A stretch of 64,000 bases of DNA, taken from Numida meleagris (lineage: Eukaryota; Chordata; Aves; Galliformes; Numididae). This document shows, piece after piece, positions 25,370-39,801 of the stretch. The stretch is taken from positions 14,821,791 to 14,885,790 of the forward strand of contig NC_034438.1 of the NCBI RefSeq assembly GCF_002078875.1, written 5' to 3'. The notes under the pieces were generated by a model. That model saw only the letters and a program-made list of their open reading frames with translations, was not told the origin of the DNA and searched no databases. How positions within the stretch are numbered: the first letter of the stretch is position 1; every line of letters starts with the position of its first letter. The position numbers and the translations under genes were made by a program.

Positions 25370-25919
25370 TGAGGGCTGCTTCAAAAATAATGCCTCCTAT
25401 TTTATGATGTTCATCCACAACATCAGAAGCAGACGCTGGTGGTACAGCAGTAGATGCTGAACCTTCCCACCAATATTCAATCACTTTTTGTTGCTGTGTG
25501 ACAGATGGCAGCAGAGGGGCAGGCTGACAAAATGGCACATGATGAGGAAGTGTGGATGAAGTAAACGTGTGTCATTGAATTCCTCCATGTTGAAAAAATG
25601 GTACCCACTGATATTCTTTGATGCTTGCTGAATGTTTATGGAGAACAGACAGTGGATGTGAACACAGTGAGGCAGTGAGTGGTATGTTTCAGCAGTGGTG
25701 ACGGTGACAGTAGATCACCTCTGCTGGTGCAGATATTTATGAGCATGGCATGCAGCTTTTGTTCATGGCTGGCAAAAATGAAGAGCTAATGGTGATAACT
25801 ATGTTGAAAAACTGTGTTTTGTAACTGAGAATTTGTTCTATCAGTGTTATTGTGCTCATTGTATATTTTGGAGTTTCCATAGGAATAAATAGGAGGCATT
25901 ACTTTCAAAGGAAGCTACA
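25370..25919 (+). mobile_element. Internally deleted mariner (Galluhop/Mariner1_GG-like) element, copy A
   Basis: The element is flanked by TA on both sides (25368-25369 and 25920-25921), the target duplication expected for Tc1/mariner. The left end reads TGAGGGCTGCTTCAAAAATA followed by ATGCCTCCTATTTT; the right end is its diverged inverse (AAATAGGAGGCATTACTTTC). Inside, the decayed start of a mariner transposase can be followed (MAAEGQADKMA..., then CVIEFLH and LLNVYGEQTVDVNTVR), interrupted by stops. It then jumps directly to 3' sequence, so most of the DD(34)D catalytic domain is missing. It is a non-autonomous copy of about 550 bp. Family name from recollection. Confidence 0.88.
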
Positions 25920-25921
25920 TA

Positions 25922-28900
25922 TTTTAAGACTTCTTGTTGCCATTCTTTGTGATATTTGAAAAAAAAATACCATTCTCTAAAAATGCAAGTACCTTTAGTT
26001 ATTCTTTAAGGCAACTTCACATTAACAGCAGCTATTTGCTCTTATTCCACACAATGTTCCTACTTAGCTGTATGATCACAAATACAAGTTCATGTGATTT
26101 AAAGTCTTTTCCATCTTGAAAGTTACATGACCAAAGAAAGAGAGGTGATTTTTTTTATAGTTGTATAGTTCAATGATGGGTGAATATCAGCATAAAACAC
26201 AATGACTAAGTAAATGTTGTCAAACATTTGGCTGTGGTATTCACATATAGTCATGAACAATAAATCCTTTAAATCATCTTTTTTCTCTACATCTGATTTT
26301 CCTGAAATCAATAACATTGTTCATCTTTTGTTCAAATTATCAGAACTGGTAGGGTACTCTTAGAGATACCTGAAAACTACCCTCTTGTTGACCTTTAAGT
26401 TTGTTAGTTAAGGTTTTAACAGCTGTCAGTTTTAATCCTGCAAGCTATTCTTGTGTGTTGATTGACTTAGTTTCTAAGTACTTAAGAACTATCATTTAAT
26501 CATCATATTTTAATTCATGTAGACACTATTGGTGTACATACACTGCAGGCAATGTGCATAAATTACATCTGGTATTCAGTTCCTTATAGAGAGCGATGTC
26601 TTGCTGGACTAATATCTGTCTTCAGTATAGCATTCATGAAGTTAAATATACTGCATTTGGAAAGATTCTTGGAATATTTTTTAAAATGAATAATCTAAAG
26701 TCTTGAAAACTGATGGCTGCTAAATGCTTGGAAAAAAAAAGAAAAAAGATGAACAAGAAGAAGAAAGTCCTGTTCCAGGTGCTTCTAAGTTGTCGGAAGA
26801 TCTCCTTTAAAGCAACAGTTACTGAAAATCAAGAAATTTCATCTATGAAAACAACAAAGGAGAAAAAAGAAAAGAAAGAAAAAAAAATCACCGTAAGACT
26901 TTCAAACCTTTTTAGAACTTAAGAGTATTTTTTAAAATTCAGAGTGTGGAAAAGTTGGTTGGTTTTTGTTTTTTTTTTCATTTAATGAGTACTTTGGGGG
27001 AAACAGTGACTATATAAATATTTGCAATGTTGATTTAACTATTCAGTTTTACCAGCAACTAAAAAGGAGTCCAGAGGAGTCCAGAGACAGTCCCGACATT
27101 AATCTGGAGCTACACCTGACTTGTGGTCTTTGAGGTACTTATTTACGCAAACACTTTTCAGAGGTACTTAGTATTGCTCATAGGTAGCTCTGTTGGTGGT
27201 AGGTACATTCAATTACTAGCACGTAATTAGAAGAACACAGCGCTACTCCCTATTGACTGCTCTGCCTTAGAGATGCAGGCTAAATGGTGACATTGAGCAT
27301 TGCAACTCAGGAAGGATTGCCCCAGTTTTTGCTGCCAGACACTCTGTTCCTGCAACATTCTTGCAGGTAAAGGCACTCTCTACTGCAGAGGAATAAGCTA
27401 GCACAACTGGCAGAAGCAAACTACAACATGCACACCTGAGCAAAGTAAAGCCCTATAATTAACATCAGTACTTGAAGGGAAGTACTGCCACTGCAGTCAC
27501 AGGCTGTTTGGGTTTGGAAGCAGATTCCATACTCTTTGACTTCTAATGGGAAAACAGATGAATTAGTAACTGTAAAGTATTGCCTCTGGGATTGTTTTTG
27601 CCTTCCCAGCTATGCTAGTCTTACATGAGAAGGTAAACTGCTGTGACTGAATTGTACTTGTAGGCCTTTCATTAATGTGTCCCTTTATTAAAGAGAAATA
27701 TGAAAACTACAATCTAAATCAGTTAGCATCATGAATAGGAAAAAAAAGGATGGTCACTCTTTTCCTTCCGTAAGCTACTACTGGGAAAAAGAAACATGCC
27801 TTTAGATATACACCCTGAAATTAAATGGTTTGATAGCTGATGAGAAGTTGATTTGTGACAATGAAGGGACTATGACAGTTCATAACAGATAACTGTATGG
27901 CCAGTAAATCTTGTGTTGAGGGAGTGCAAGCAGCCTTTGCAATGCACAGTAAATAAACTACTGAATGTGAATTCTGTGCCTATGGGAGCCTCACACACAA
28001 AACTGCACAGAATTGTAAGGAACCATGCATGACTGCAGAAAGGTTGAATCTTCTGGAAAAGAAAGACTGTCAAACTTTCTGAACTGAGTAATTTAAATAA
28101 GTCATCTCCTCAGGGCTGTTGTGGCAGAAACATTAGGAACAGTAAGTATAAGGAGGCTCTTAAGATCTACTTTGAAATCATTTCATAGGAATTCAAAATT
28201 TAATCCTGGCAGTAGTATCATTGTAAATGAAATAGTGGTGGCAACTGTGGAAAATAAAGGAAAGATGATAGCATACATTGTCTCTAAGTGATAACAGAAA
28301 AAGATACTAAGACCTTATCTTTTCCTACTTTCAAATGAAAGTAGCTGAAATAAATACAGAAAAGCAGTAATATTCTTGCATAGTAAAGGATAGACCCAAC
28401 AATCATCCTCAACAGTAGAGTAATACAAGCATGGACAATGCCTGAGAGAACAAAGGCACTTTCAGTATTTCTTTCCTACTATCTTTACTATATACCTATC
28501 TTTGTATTTAATAATATATATATTTTTAGTTTTTCATTTTAATGACTATCTTCAGCCAAGTGACTTTCAGTCAAAGTGTTAAACACTTATTTGTGGAAGG
28601 CATTGGATAATTGCCAGCTAATCCTTATTATTGTGAATTAACAGAGATACAAATAGATGTTTAGCACACAAAACAGTGCAAATCATTGTACACATGTAAG
28701 TGTCTTTCTTTGTTCACCTGTGGGAACTGTGGAGTACTTTGACACTAAGATCAACTGGAAATAAGCATAAACATTATATTGGCAGTCTTTCTACAGTATT
28801 TCACTTGTTCTAGTGAAAACCAGAAGGCTTTTTAAAAACAAATTTGTTTCTTTTGGTATGGAGTCAGCACATTCTTCAGCAGAGGCTATTGCTCACTTGA

Positions 28901-31900
28901 CAATAAGATTATATAACATAAAAATATGGAAAACTAGGAAGAATGTATATTTTTCTTCAAACCTTAACTGAAAAATTGTGGGGAAATATTACAAATACAT
29001 TTTACTTAGGGAGTAAAAAGTATTTTATCAGAGCTACCAAGTAAGGTTTGAACGTCAGGAGAAGAAAGAGATTATTAAAAGGATTAAAAAATTGAAAATG
29101 TATTCAATAAATAGGTATAGTGATCTATGCAAGATGCAGTCTTTCAAAATGACAAGATACTACTTGACTCAGGAAGAGCTTTAACTGAAGGCAAAGAATA
29201 TTCCCAAGGATTTTAAAACCTTGTAAGAAGCTACATGCCATATGCAGCAATCACAGATAAACACAGAAAACATGTATCTGATGCTTTATTAATGGAGAGG
29301 TCTCTTATCTTGCATGTTTGTAATAGCATCGAAAAGCACAACAGCCTTCCCTGGAAGTAATGCATTGAAAAGGTTAGGTGATTTTGATCTTTGATGATAC
29401 AATGTTATCTCAATTTCTTTTGTAAGACGTGAAATTTTAAGAGTATAGTATTTCAAGCTGAAAATTCAAACCTGATAAGGAGCAGAATGAAATACTAAGT
29501 AAAACTGGTTGGTCGTAGCAATAGAAAAAATGTCTGGAAATCTCTGTCTAAAACTTACTTTTTCTAAAATGGATAAATACCTGTGTGCAATAAGTGTCAA
29601 GTTACGTATGATTTTTCTGCTGAGTTATTACGGTTAGTTTGGGATTTGGGGCTCACATTTACTACTGTCTTTGAAAAATATTGACAATCAAGAACTATAG
29701 TAGATTCTTCCAGTTCTGTTCTTATTTTGTGTCCACTAAAGATCAAGGCTTTTACTCTGGTATGATTACTGATAAACTGATGAAGCTAAATATTAATAAT
29801 AAAACCAGAATCCTAGCACCTTTTGTCTTCTTATAGGTGATCCAGTGGTGCATTCTCTATACAACAGTTGTGTGAAGAATCCCTCCCTAGCTGATGTTCT
29901 ATAGGTTAGTATACTGGTAACTTTCATTCTTTGATATGTATTTGCAGCAGCTTGGATAGATTTGTAACCTATACCTTAGTATTGTCTAGTCACTAATCTT
30001 TCTGCTGTTTCCTTCTTCTGCATTTGAACACTTTCAATATAACATGCAAAAAAATTCCCATTGTCCTTATTTTTCAGCCTAAAAGTTATTTGATGTTTGT
30101 GATGGATTCCTTCCATGTCTTGAAGCAGTAAAGTGAAAATTACATTATAATTTCTATTTTGCATTCAGAGTTTGTTCTCCTAAGGATTATACACTTAGTA
30201 AAATTTTTAAGATCCTTGTGTCACTGTTATCTTTGATTGCATGAAAGATATGCTTCCCAGAGCATCATGCAATTTGCAAAAACTATGGCTTCTGAAAATC
30301 CCAGTAAGAAGTCCATAATTCTTAAAATATTGCTATACAATCATTTATAAGCCAAATCACTTTGGAATATGTCCAAGTTTTCTAGACTTTTTATTTTCTT
30401 TGGTGTTGGGATGTGCGTAGTGTAGACATTTGTTTATTTACAAGTATATAAGTTTTAAAAATTGTCTACGATTAAAGTACACATGAGCTAACATATATTA
30501 ACCGTTATGAATTCATCAGTGAGGATGTGTTTGGGAATGATGGATTTGGGTACTCTGTATTCCTTTGTAATTTGAAAACTGTGGCAAACTTCACACTGGG
30601 GAAAAAAAAAATCACAGTAGGATGGGAGATATTACTTTATGAGCTCCTTAATGTTACAATTCATGACTGACAATGATAATGTTTTGTTAGTATGTGTTCC
30701 TAACTTTTTTCTTTTTTTTTTCCCAAGTAAACACCTTTCCTTTCTCTGTCTGCCAGTTATGTTCATTTGTAATTCTGGAACTTCTAGGTTCATCGCCAAA
30801 CCTCTGCAGCTAACAGAAGGGAGGGACCTCCTCCATAGACCTGGTGCTAGATGGGGAGATGTTTCGCTAATTGATTTCATGAATGTTTAAAATGAATTTA
30901 GTGGGTTCCATTCCTTAATGTGGAATCAAACGGGAAAAAAATTGAATAAACAAGACCAAATAGGGCTTATTTCCTACTGAAAAGACACCAACAATTATTA
31001 AAATTTTCTGAAAAACCTTTGCTGTTCTGGAAACTATAGAAAAATTACCACAACTGGATATAAGAACATACTTTGCTTCATCTAAACCTTCTTACAAAAA
31101 TATCTGAACTGTTTTGTCCATCTGCCAAAATTCAGCCAAAGGCAGATTTCTGGCACATGAAAAGTACACAATATGAAATCTGTTTTTATGCAGCTGAATA
31201 AATGTCTGCCTCATTTCTTTAAAGTAGTTCAAATTGATTTCACTGTTGTACAGTCTTAATAAAAGCGGGAGATGTTATTTCCATTTACAATGTAAATATA
31301 CTGTCACCATTGTTGCCAGATAAAATGCCAGCAGCCGGTTCTCCAGTGAAAGGAAAAGGAAGAAAGAAAACGGTAAGACTGCTGAACAGGACCTTCACTT
31401 CTATTGGCTCAGCCACCTGCAGTTTCAGGTCCGTATATGGAATATGCCTGCCCTGCAGCCAGCAGAGAAGTACAGAGATAGTCAAGATGTCTGCACAGTT
31501 GAGCTTATTTATGTGAAACAATCTAGTAACAGCAGTGTGGAGCTCCATGTGAGCTAAGATATTCAGATGAGAAAAGTAGGCTACCTTACATGCTAACACT
31601 TAAACCTATTCCATTTCCTGTGCTATCTCTTTTGAAGCTTGTTTGTGCATCCCTCTACTGAACAGCAGGCACACATTAAAAAAAAAAAAGGTTATATTAT
31701 ACTTGAGAGGAAGTTAAATAAGGTATAACTTGGCAAATTTTTCACATTTATATAGTTAAAAATAGTTTATATTTCCTGTAATCTATCTCCCAGTATTACA
31801 AGTTTTTTTGTGTTTCATATATCATAAATATCTGAACTCCTGAGGCAGGAAAGGTACATTTTTTACAGTGCTCAAGCTTTTATCATGTTTTTCAGTTTCT

Positions 31901-34900
31901 AATTCACTGAACAGTTTACGGTTGGACTAATCAGCTCTATTTTATAGAGATACTTCTTCATTAACAGAGAGACAGATTGTCTTTTCCTCAGCACTGCTGC
32001 CCACTCCAAGCAGATGACTGAAGAACCATGCAGAGCATATGCTCAGCTATGCCAGTGAATGCTGCAGAAGCACTTTTTCTACTGCTGAGAAATGTGGCTG
32101 TTACCATCTCTTCATTTTTCTCAGTACACTGAAAGGCTTATTCAGTTGCTAATGCTGATTGAGTCATGAAATATCTTTGCCTAACACATGGAAACAGGAG
32201 GAGGAAAAACATGGAACATATACTGTTAGAAGAAAATTGTAAGAAAAAAATACAAATAGCAATGATGGAATTCTAGCAATACCTATAAAACTGTGGAATA
32301 TGTCTTTTACAGGGAAAAAGTATCCATTATGTTTCTGTTCCACCTTTTAGAGTTCAAATGTTAAGTTTAACACTTCAGTATACAAAGAATTCTAAAAAGT
32401 CATAATTTTCATTGTTAATCATACTAGAGTATTTTATATAATTATGTCTTTAAAATGTGTGGGCCCATCCATTTTGCATGCAGAAACTTGGGTACTTAGA
32501 CTAACGGAGCTACCTATGCTGCTTTTGTTTTGAAATATTATACTAATTTGAATATCACTCTATACACTACCTTTTTAGACATGCTGACTGAACAGCTGTT
32601 GTCTTGGAAAACAGTAGAAATTCATTATTTTTTACTTCTAAAGGTGGAAAATGGAGTGCTGATGATCCTCAGGACTGAGTATTATTAATATGTAGGTCAT
32701 ACAAGCTACGTTTTGTGAGCACTGAGTATTGGCATTGTACTGAGGGATTGGACAGTCCCCAGAATCATGGCTAAGTCTACTGTAGGTTGTAAAAGTTAGA
32801 GCAGGAAGAGCTGCCTTTTGTTTAAGGAAAATAACCTGGCAACATTTTTACCATCTTGAAGAATTCTGTTATGATTACAATTCATATATTTCTCTTTAAA
32901 TGAGAGTTTCAGTTCTGTGGGACAGACCACATTGAAATCTAAAGTGCTCATCTTTCCTGAGGAAATCTGTATGGTTCCTTGATCCTGTGCCCCAAAGGGC
33001 AAACATATCAGAAAATAAGTCACCTTTGCGGGGTGTGATTGGCATCTAATCAACGTTTTGACTGTGCTATTTAAACTCTAAGTGTTCTTCACCTCTTATC
33101 ATACAATGCTTTGATCAGTGGTCATTCAGATAAATAGTGAGCTTTTTTGTGAAACCATGAAAGTGAATGTAGTCATACAGGTCACCTCACTTTCAGTCAT
33201 AAATCACACAGAGCATTCAGTGACAAAAATAAAAAAAGTCTCATGCTGCACAAGATTATTTATCTTGCTTATACAAGATAATCAATTCAAACTTCAGAGG
33301 GAGGTCATTGGCTGTGGTCATACTTTTAAAAATATTATACTGGCATCTAGCAGGAACATGCAACACTGCAGAGGTTGCAGGATTATTTATGTAACTTTTG
33401 GAAATAAGCAATAAAGTCAATTTTAGGCCTGTTATTTTAAAGCAAACTTTTACAACTTAATAAATGATTAATGCTTAATCTATCTGCACTGGTTAGCAGC
33501 TTCCTGAAGTTTTTAGGTGACTATCACACACTTCATTTTGCCTACCTATGGTAATTTACTCTCTGATCCAGCAAAAACTATTAAGCTTGTGCAGGCTTGT
33601 TGGGCCTATCGCTGGGAGTATACGTATCTTCTATTTTTTGTTTGCATGTCAAAAACTTGGGGAGCTGGGATCTGAATAAATGTAACAGTATTTCATTCAT
33701 CCAGATTTATCCTAGGTTTTATTTATTTTTCTGATTACTGACACTTTAGCAAGGTTTTCTCTACAAAATGGTCTTAGAAATATTATACCAAAAAGTGGCT
33801 ATTTATCACTTACTGTTCAGCAAAGGAAAGAAAACCACAACAAACAATTTTTACAAGCCCTTTTCAATTAATCAGAGAGAGGTCAAGAAGTGGTGAAATC
33901 TAAGGAGAATGTCAGATGCCAGTTAGCCCTTGTGGACAAATTACTTGGAAGACTCATCTAGTGATTCCTGCTCCCTGAGCACTTTTTTTTTTGTTGTTGT
34001 TGTTGTGTTTGGGTTTTTATTTGTTTGTTTGTTTTGTTTGTCTGTTGATTTTTGTTTTTTGTGTTTTTTTTTTAAGCATTAGAGATAGGGTTGTAAATGT
34101 AAAATTTCTATCTTCAGAACTACTTTTCAATACAAATAAGCTATAGTTTTTTGTGTTTAAGCTGAGTGTGATTTTGGATCAATATGCAGTCCTTTGGCTA
34201 ATCATTATAGTGCCTCTCTTCCTATACCTTGATACCCATTGTAAGGATTTCTCTTCAGTCTTCTCCCTTCATGCGCCTTCAAAACTTTCCTATGAAATGT
34301 GCTAAATTCCATTTTTAATATAAATAAAAATTCCCCACAATTTTTAACATGATGACAGAGCTGTTGATATGAACCAGTTCATGAATTCTGTGTTGAGATT
34401 TTAAGTTTTCACTTTTCTCAACTAGCTCAGCATACCCCACTGGTTAATCTGAAGGTTGTGCATGGTTATGTACTGTAAAGTACTATTTCAAGACTATGCT
34501 AGAACTTTGAAAAATTCAAAGGTATCTTTTTATATAGTATATCTATAGTACAAACCCTGCAAAGTTGCATCTTAAATGTAAAGATATATAACAGAAATTA
34601 TTCTATTCCATTGAAATCAATTGAATTAATGGCTTCATTTCTTTGACGGGAGAATCTAATTCTGACCTACATTTACAGTGTGTCTGAGATGTGTCTTCCT
34701 TAAATTTTACAAATTCAAATTCTATATGCCAAATTTTATATATAAACTGTGAGGATGAAAATCTTTGAGATAGTACTCTAACATGCAAACTGAACTAAAT
34801 CTAGACATAATAGCACTACTAAAATAATGAAATAATGCTACCTTTGAATTTCAGTCTTTACCAATAAAACCACAAGTTTTTTTCTTTGTTTTAAATTGGG

Positions 34901-35328
34901 AAATAATTTAAATTTCACCAATTGTTCTGTGGTATGGATAATGATAACATCTGCATGTTTCATTACAGTAATACTAGTAGGTCTTCCTTTAGTGTTGCCA
35001 CACTGAAGACTATAGATTTCACTCCCAACTGAGTAAAGCAGTGTTAAAAGGGGAAGAAACATCCTTAAAATCTTTTGCCCTGATTTGTAAATCTCAAATC
35101 ACACCTTACTACATGCCTTGATCTCTCATCAGCAATATCAGGATATGTATGATCATTATAGGAATGATAAAAGACTCACAATATACTCTTCAACATGATA
35201 AAACTGGATGTAGTTGGGGGTATTGGCTTGAGAATGAACTTTGAAAGGAACTGATCAGGCTATTTGGTTTGGTACTCTCATTAACTGAATAAATCATTCC
35301 GCTTTTTGCGGGCCTCTGTTGCAAAGCC
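25922..35328. other. AT-rich intergenic region
   Basis: About 9.4 kb with no recognised gene or transposon. It has A-rich purine tracts (about 26.73-26.89 kb), a TATA run at about 28.51 kb and a T/G-rich simple tract at 33.98-34.07 kb. Open frames are short and lack family signatures, for example the lysine-rich frame at 26.7 kb, which is a translated GAAA-type tract. Ancient repeats too decayed to recognise by eye may be present. Confidence 0.6.
33983..34074. repeat. T/G-rich simple sequence, (TTG)n and (TTTG)n
   Basis: A run of T leads into TTG and then TTTG units over about 90 bases, ending in another poly-T. It is a compound microsatellite. Confidence 0.9.
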
Positions 35329-35425
35329 ATTTATCCTTGAGGATAAATTGAAGCTGATGTGCCAGTTGGCACCAACTTTCTGAAACGAATAGCATTTCAG
35401 AAACTGGTATTCTTTATCATCAGCT
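35329..35425. other. Structured segment: perfect stem-loop plus a 74-nt imperfect hairpin
   Basis: First, ATTTATCC-TTGA-GGATAAAT (35329-35348) is a perfect 8-bp stem with a four-base loop. Directly after it, 35352-35425 folds on itself. The outer arms AGCTGATG (35352-35359) and CATCAGCT (35418-35425) are exact complements. The inner arms TTTCTGAAA (35377-35385) and TTTCAGAAA (35395-35403) are exact complements around a nine-base loop, flanked by CCAAC and CTGG that partly pair. Overall size resembles a pre-miRNA, but the unpaired middle is large. It could instead be a conserved non-coding element or a decayed inverted-repeat transposon. Confidence 0.5.
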
Positions 35426-38400
35426 AGTCTGTTTTATCAGCTGCTATCAGTGCTTCAAATTAGTGTGTCACATCTTGTATACAGTTGAAAGAAATACTCT
35501 CAGGCAGAGTATTAGGCTAAATAATGTAAAGTATTATTTGGAAAAAAAAATCAATAGATCAAAGTGAGTGGTTTTGGTGTCTCAGATTCAAACAAACAAT
35601 ACATTATAAATCAAATTCAGCATTAGAACACAGTGAGAAAAGTCCTCCATGTAATAGTCATTATTCACGTACTTTGTCCTCTCTTGCCAGTGTATCCTGT
35701 TTGAAGATTGTATCAATAAGAATTAATGCTGACAGTTGTTTTAAAATCCATTCTGGAATAATTGCTTTCTAAATAGTAAGCAAACCAAAAATCCCAGTAA
35801 GTAAATGTCAGCACCTTTCTAAAATCTAAGTATAGAAAAACAATGATTTATATATGTCACATTTTTCAATAAAATGTGCACTCTTCTTATGACAAGAGGT
35901 TTTCAGTATTGATTACAGAATTACAAAAAGTATTTTTGAAACATAACGCAATTGCAGTGTCATCTGCATTCCACCACAACTGAGACATTTTTTTCTTCTG
36001 CAGGAGTTGAATTCACCACCATAACAGTCCAAGATGAGCAAAAAAAGACTTACTTTTTCCCAAATTAAATGATCTCTTCCTCTCTCCTTCCCCTAATGAA
36101 GGTTTTGTCCTCAGAAATACCCCACTGACAGCAACCCCACACTGCAGTGATATTTTCAATGATGAAGTAATTCATGTACAGCTCTTGTACTAATGTCAAG
36201 AACATTTATTATTATTATTTCCTAGGCATGAAATGAATTGACATTTGGATTAAATACTTTTAAAGATCCACAAGGCAAGCTAGAAATAAAACATTTGAAG
36301 ATAGGATGATTAAATGAATTAAGAGAAAGGCTTGAGCTTCCATGCTTTACAGTATCTGGAAAACTGGCCAGGTATTTTTGGAAGTGTAATGCTAGAAGGT
36401 CAGTGGATGAAGTAAAGGGCTAGTTCTGTGAATAGTAATAGAAAAGAGATTATTTTTTTGTCCCTCAGGCATGACATCCCTAATCTCTGAACTAAAATAT
36501 TGTTTCTCCTAGCTTCATTCTCTCTGTCTTAACAAGTCTTGAATTCCTTTTTTGAAAATAGGTAGGTGTTTTAAAGTGTTGCTAGTTTACTTTCCAGGCA
36601 AAAATAAGAGCTTAAGAGGTTAAAAAACTCCTTGGTCTGAAAAAACAATTTGACTGTTGACTGTCATGTCTTGTATTATTAAAAAAATTGGCCATCACCA
36701 CATTTCCTGGCATCTATGCTTAGAAAAAAAATATTAGTTCATGAGAGCTGATTGATTTTCAGGAATTAACAGGGTCTGTTAAAGCTTCTGATTTAAGAAT
36801 TTTTTTAGAAAACCTTTATAATCCAAAGACATCCCTGGATTTTCAGAATTAGCAGTAAGTGATGTTCTTTTGAACATTTCCACGCGTCAAAATGAAAAAA
36901 ATATATATATAAAAAGAGGAAGACTACTAAAATAAAGCTTTAGGTTATCACAGTGAGATTAATTTTTACCAGGGCTACAGGCACCTTTTTTGATACTACT
37001 TAAGCTTCATCACTTTAAAATAGAACCTCAAAGGAAAACAAGACAATAGAGACAAATTGCAGAGGGGAAAAGATTTTCCAGAGAAGTTCCCAGTATTTGA
37101 TCTTCATAGTCTACTAAAACAGACAAAATTTGAATTTTTAATCTAATTAAGATAAAATTGTGAGACTAAAAAAAAAATCCTCTCAGGTAAAGCCCTTAAA
37201 TATTTTTTGTTTCCAATGTTATCATTGAATGAAAAATGGAACTAGCAGAATTAAATCTATAAGATACTTTGGAACTATGTTTTGGTGTCTTTTTCTTCAA
37301 CACAGAAATGTCTGAAATTATTCTGTTATTCTGGCTCTAGCTTGCGTACCACAGAGCATAAGCGTCTAGTTGAGCAATGTAATATTGATTGAAAATATTT
37401 ATGTTATGTTGAATAATAACGTTAAACACATTTGAGTGATAGTGAAATAGGACATTTGTAAGCAGTAGTGTCTAAAGTGAAGTAAAACCAGTCTCAACAT
37501 TCAGACCATTTGCTTTTTTTATGCAGTCTTCATTACTAAATATCACCATAAGCATCATCATATTTTAACTTGAAATCATTATTTTATTGATTGTCAAAAT
37601 TAGAATAAGAAAATAATCTCTTAATAATTATATCTCTTAAATTACAGTGTTAGTGGTTACTCAGAATGCAACGTGAAGCATCAATATTAGTAGAAGGCCA
37701 ACAGAATTTCAGAGTTTTGGGAGGATTTTTTGAAGCAAAAGCCAATTTGCCTTAGTTTCAGTTTGGAAATTAGAGAATACATTATGAATTTCAACAGGAA
37801 GAAATGTCCTTGTAAAATTTTAATGAGAACTTCCACTTTATTCAGCTAATCAAAACAAGACTGGATGACAACAGGCAATATATAGAGTGAAGAACTTATG
37901 AATAGTATCATATACTATGCAATTGACTTCAGCTTTAATAAGAAAAAATCGAATAGGAGTACATCAGTGTGTAAGTCAAGGCTTGAGCATTACCAGCTCA
38001 GGATGAGGCTGTAAATTTTGGTCCTGTTGGAGTATCTCTTGTTTATCTGCAGTCCTTACTGAACAGAGTAAATTAAGTCAGTGGAGCTGTTCACATGATC
38101 ATATTCAAGGGATAACAAAATCCAGCTATATTTTTAGTATGACATTTATTCCATTCTTATCCATAATTCATTTGTGCACGTGGGCTTTTTTACATTTTAA
38201 TAAACAGTACGAAGGAAAGAGCTATTCTCATGATACTTGCAGAACAACAAAGGAATGCTGAAATGTTTACAGTAGCCCTTTGTAGTGATATGTTTAGACT
38301 AATTTCTCTGATTGAGGCATTTAGTCTGATTATTTAATGTTTAATTATTCTTTATTCTCTACAAAAACTAAATACAAAGAAAAATATTTTATCAGGTCAC

Positions 38401-39026
38401 TGCTTGAATTGGTGTTTTTTAGAGTCTGTGCAGTGTCCAAAAATTCATCTGAAAAGGAATGTTCACATAAAACAAGAGGAGGGCAAAAGAACTGCTAGAA
38501 TATTAGAAGGATAGTCCTACATGAAATCTAAATCAATGAAGTATTTTTCCAGTAGATGTTCCAAAAAAAAAAAAAAAAATCAAAACCAACTTGCTTACTG
38601 AGATTTTCAGTACTAGTTCATCGAAGTCTTTCTATACAAATTTTGACAATCTTATCTATGTTTTTGCATATGATATTTGAGGGACTTGTTTAATTGTACT
38701 TTGTCTAATGAAGGTTTTTCAAAAAGATTCAATAAATCTAAGCAGAAAAAGGTACATCCTTAAGGAGCAAAGCTGTATATATCATAGCTGATCCAAGCAC
38801 AGTTCTTGAGACCTCTAATGAATGTGTAATACATCTGCTACCTCCCAGTGGTTAGGGACAGGAACTGTCCCACTTACAAGCACTGACCTGAAGATGTACT
38901 TTAAAACTGAAGGCTAACAAACGATTTTAAGTTGCAATATTCAGAATTATATTCAAAAAAACTTTGTGTGCTTACTGAGATGTATTGGACTTCATGATAC
39001 GGGGGAAGGAACTCTTCATATCTTCT
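35426..39026. other. AT-rich intergenic region
   Basis: No gene or recognised repeat is seen. A 17-base poly-A lies at 38563-38579 and a short AT run at about 36.90 kb. Confidence 0.6.
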
Positions 39027-39801
39027 TCAAGATACACCAGTATAAATTAAATGTTTCTGTCCATTAAAGAGATCATAAAGGCAAATAGCTAGAGGCAACT
39101 TATCTGCTGCCATTTGCTTAATGCAGATTGCCTTTGCAAATTTAGTCTTGATATTTTGCACTCTGACCCAGATCCTCAAATGTTCTTCAACCTCTCCACA
39201 AGTCACTGGGAGTTTAATGTCTGAGTGAGTGTGGGAACAAAGTAGCTGGACACATTGAATCTGATGGCTTTTGTAGTTGGAAGCTGCTGGAATATCCATC
39301 TCTCTTCTGGGTTCCTCGGAAAGTATAGGTATGTATTCAGAATCATCAGTAGGATTGAAATGTTTACCAAATTGTGCTTGCCATTTATTTGGCACAGTGA
39401 GAACTGAGTATCCAGATGCAGAAGGGAGAAGTTGTAGTGATTTATAAATAAGCAGAAATGCCAGTGTTTGCATTGAATGGATTTTCTGATCAGAGTTCCA
39501 AAAGCAGACAGAATAACCTATTCATTACACTGCTAAAACATAAATGATCAGTAATCTTGAAATGCAATTGCTATATGCTCAGAAATATACTGAGCATCAA
39601 GCAAATTGATAGCCATAAATAATTTTGTCTCAGCTGACTATTCTTGCACAGAAACAATGCATCTATTCTTCCTTTGGATAAGCAAAATTCCACTCTACTT
39701 TTGCCATCATCTTGCTGAATACAAAACATACAGGATTTAGCTTGGTTGATGGGATTCTTTGTGATACAATGGTAAACATCTTCTGTTGTGTCAAATTTCA
39801 T
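39027..39801 (-). other. Unrecognised long open frames, possible decayed coding relic
   Basis: On the minus strand a frame of 148 codons runs from an ATG at 39473 to 39027 and is open some 16 codons further upstream. It is preceded by a 76-codon frame (39801-39571) in a different phase. The first contains a mixed-composition stretch (GEVEEHLRIWVRVQNIKTKF) that looks more protein-like than neighbouring chance frames. I recognise no family, see no splice sites that would join the two frames and no poly-A tail. It could be chance, a lineage-specific exon or a broken retrocopy. No function is assigned. Confidence 0.2.

Noticed and set aside
26713..26922. Lysine-rich 69-codon frame resembling a nuclear basic peptide
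   Set aside because: It is a translated A/G-rich purine tract (GAAA-like repeats).
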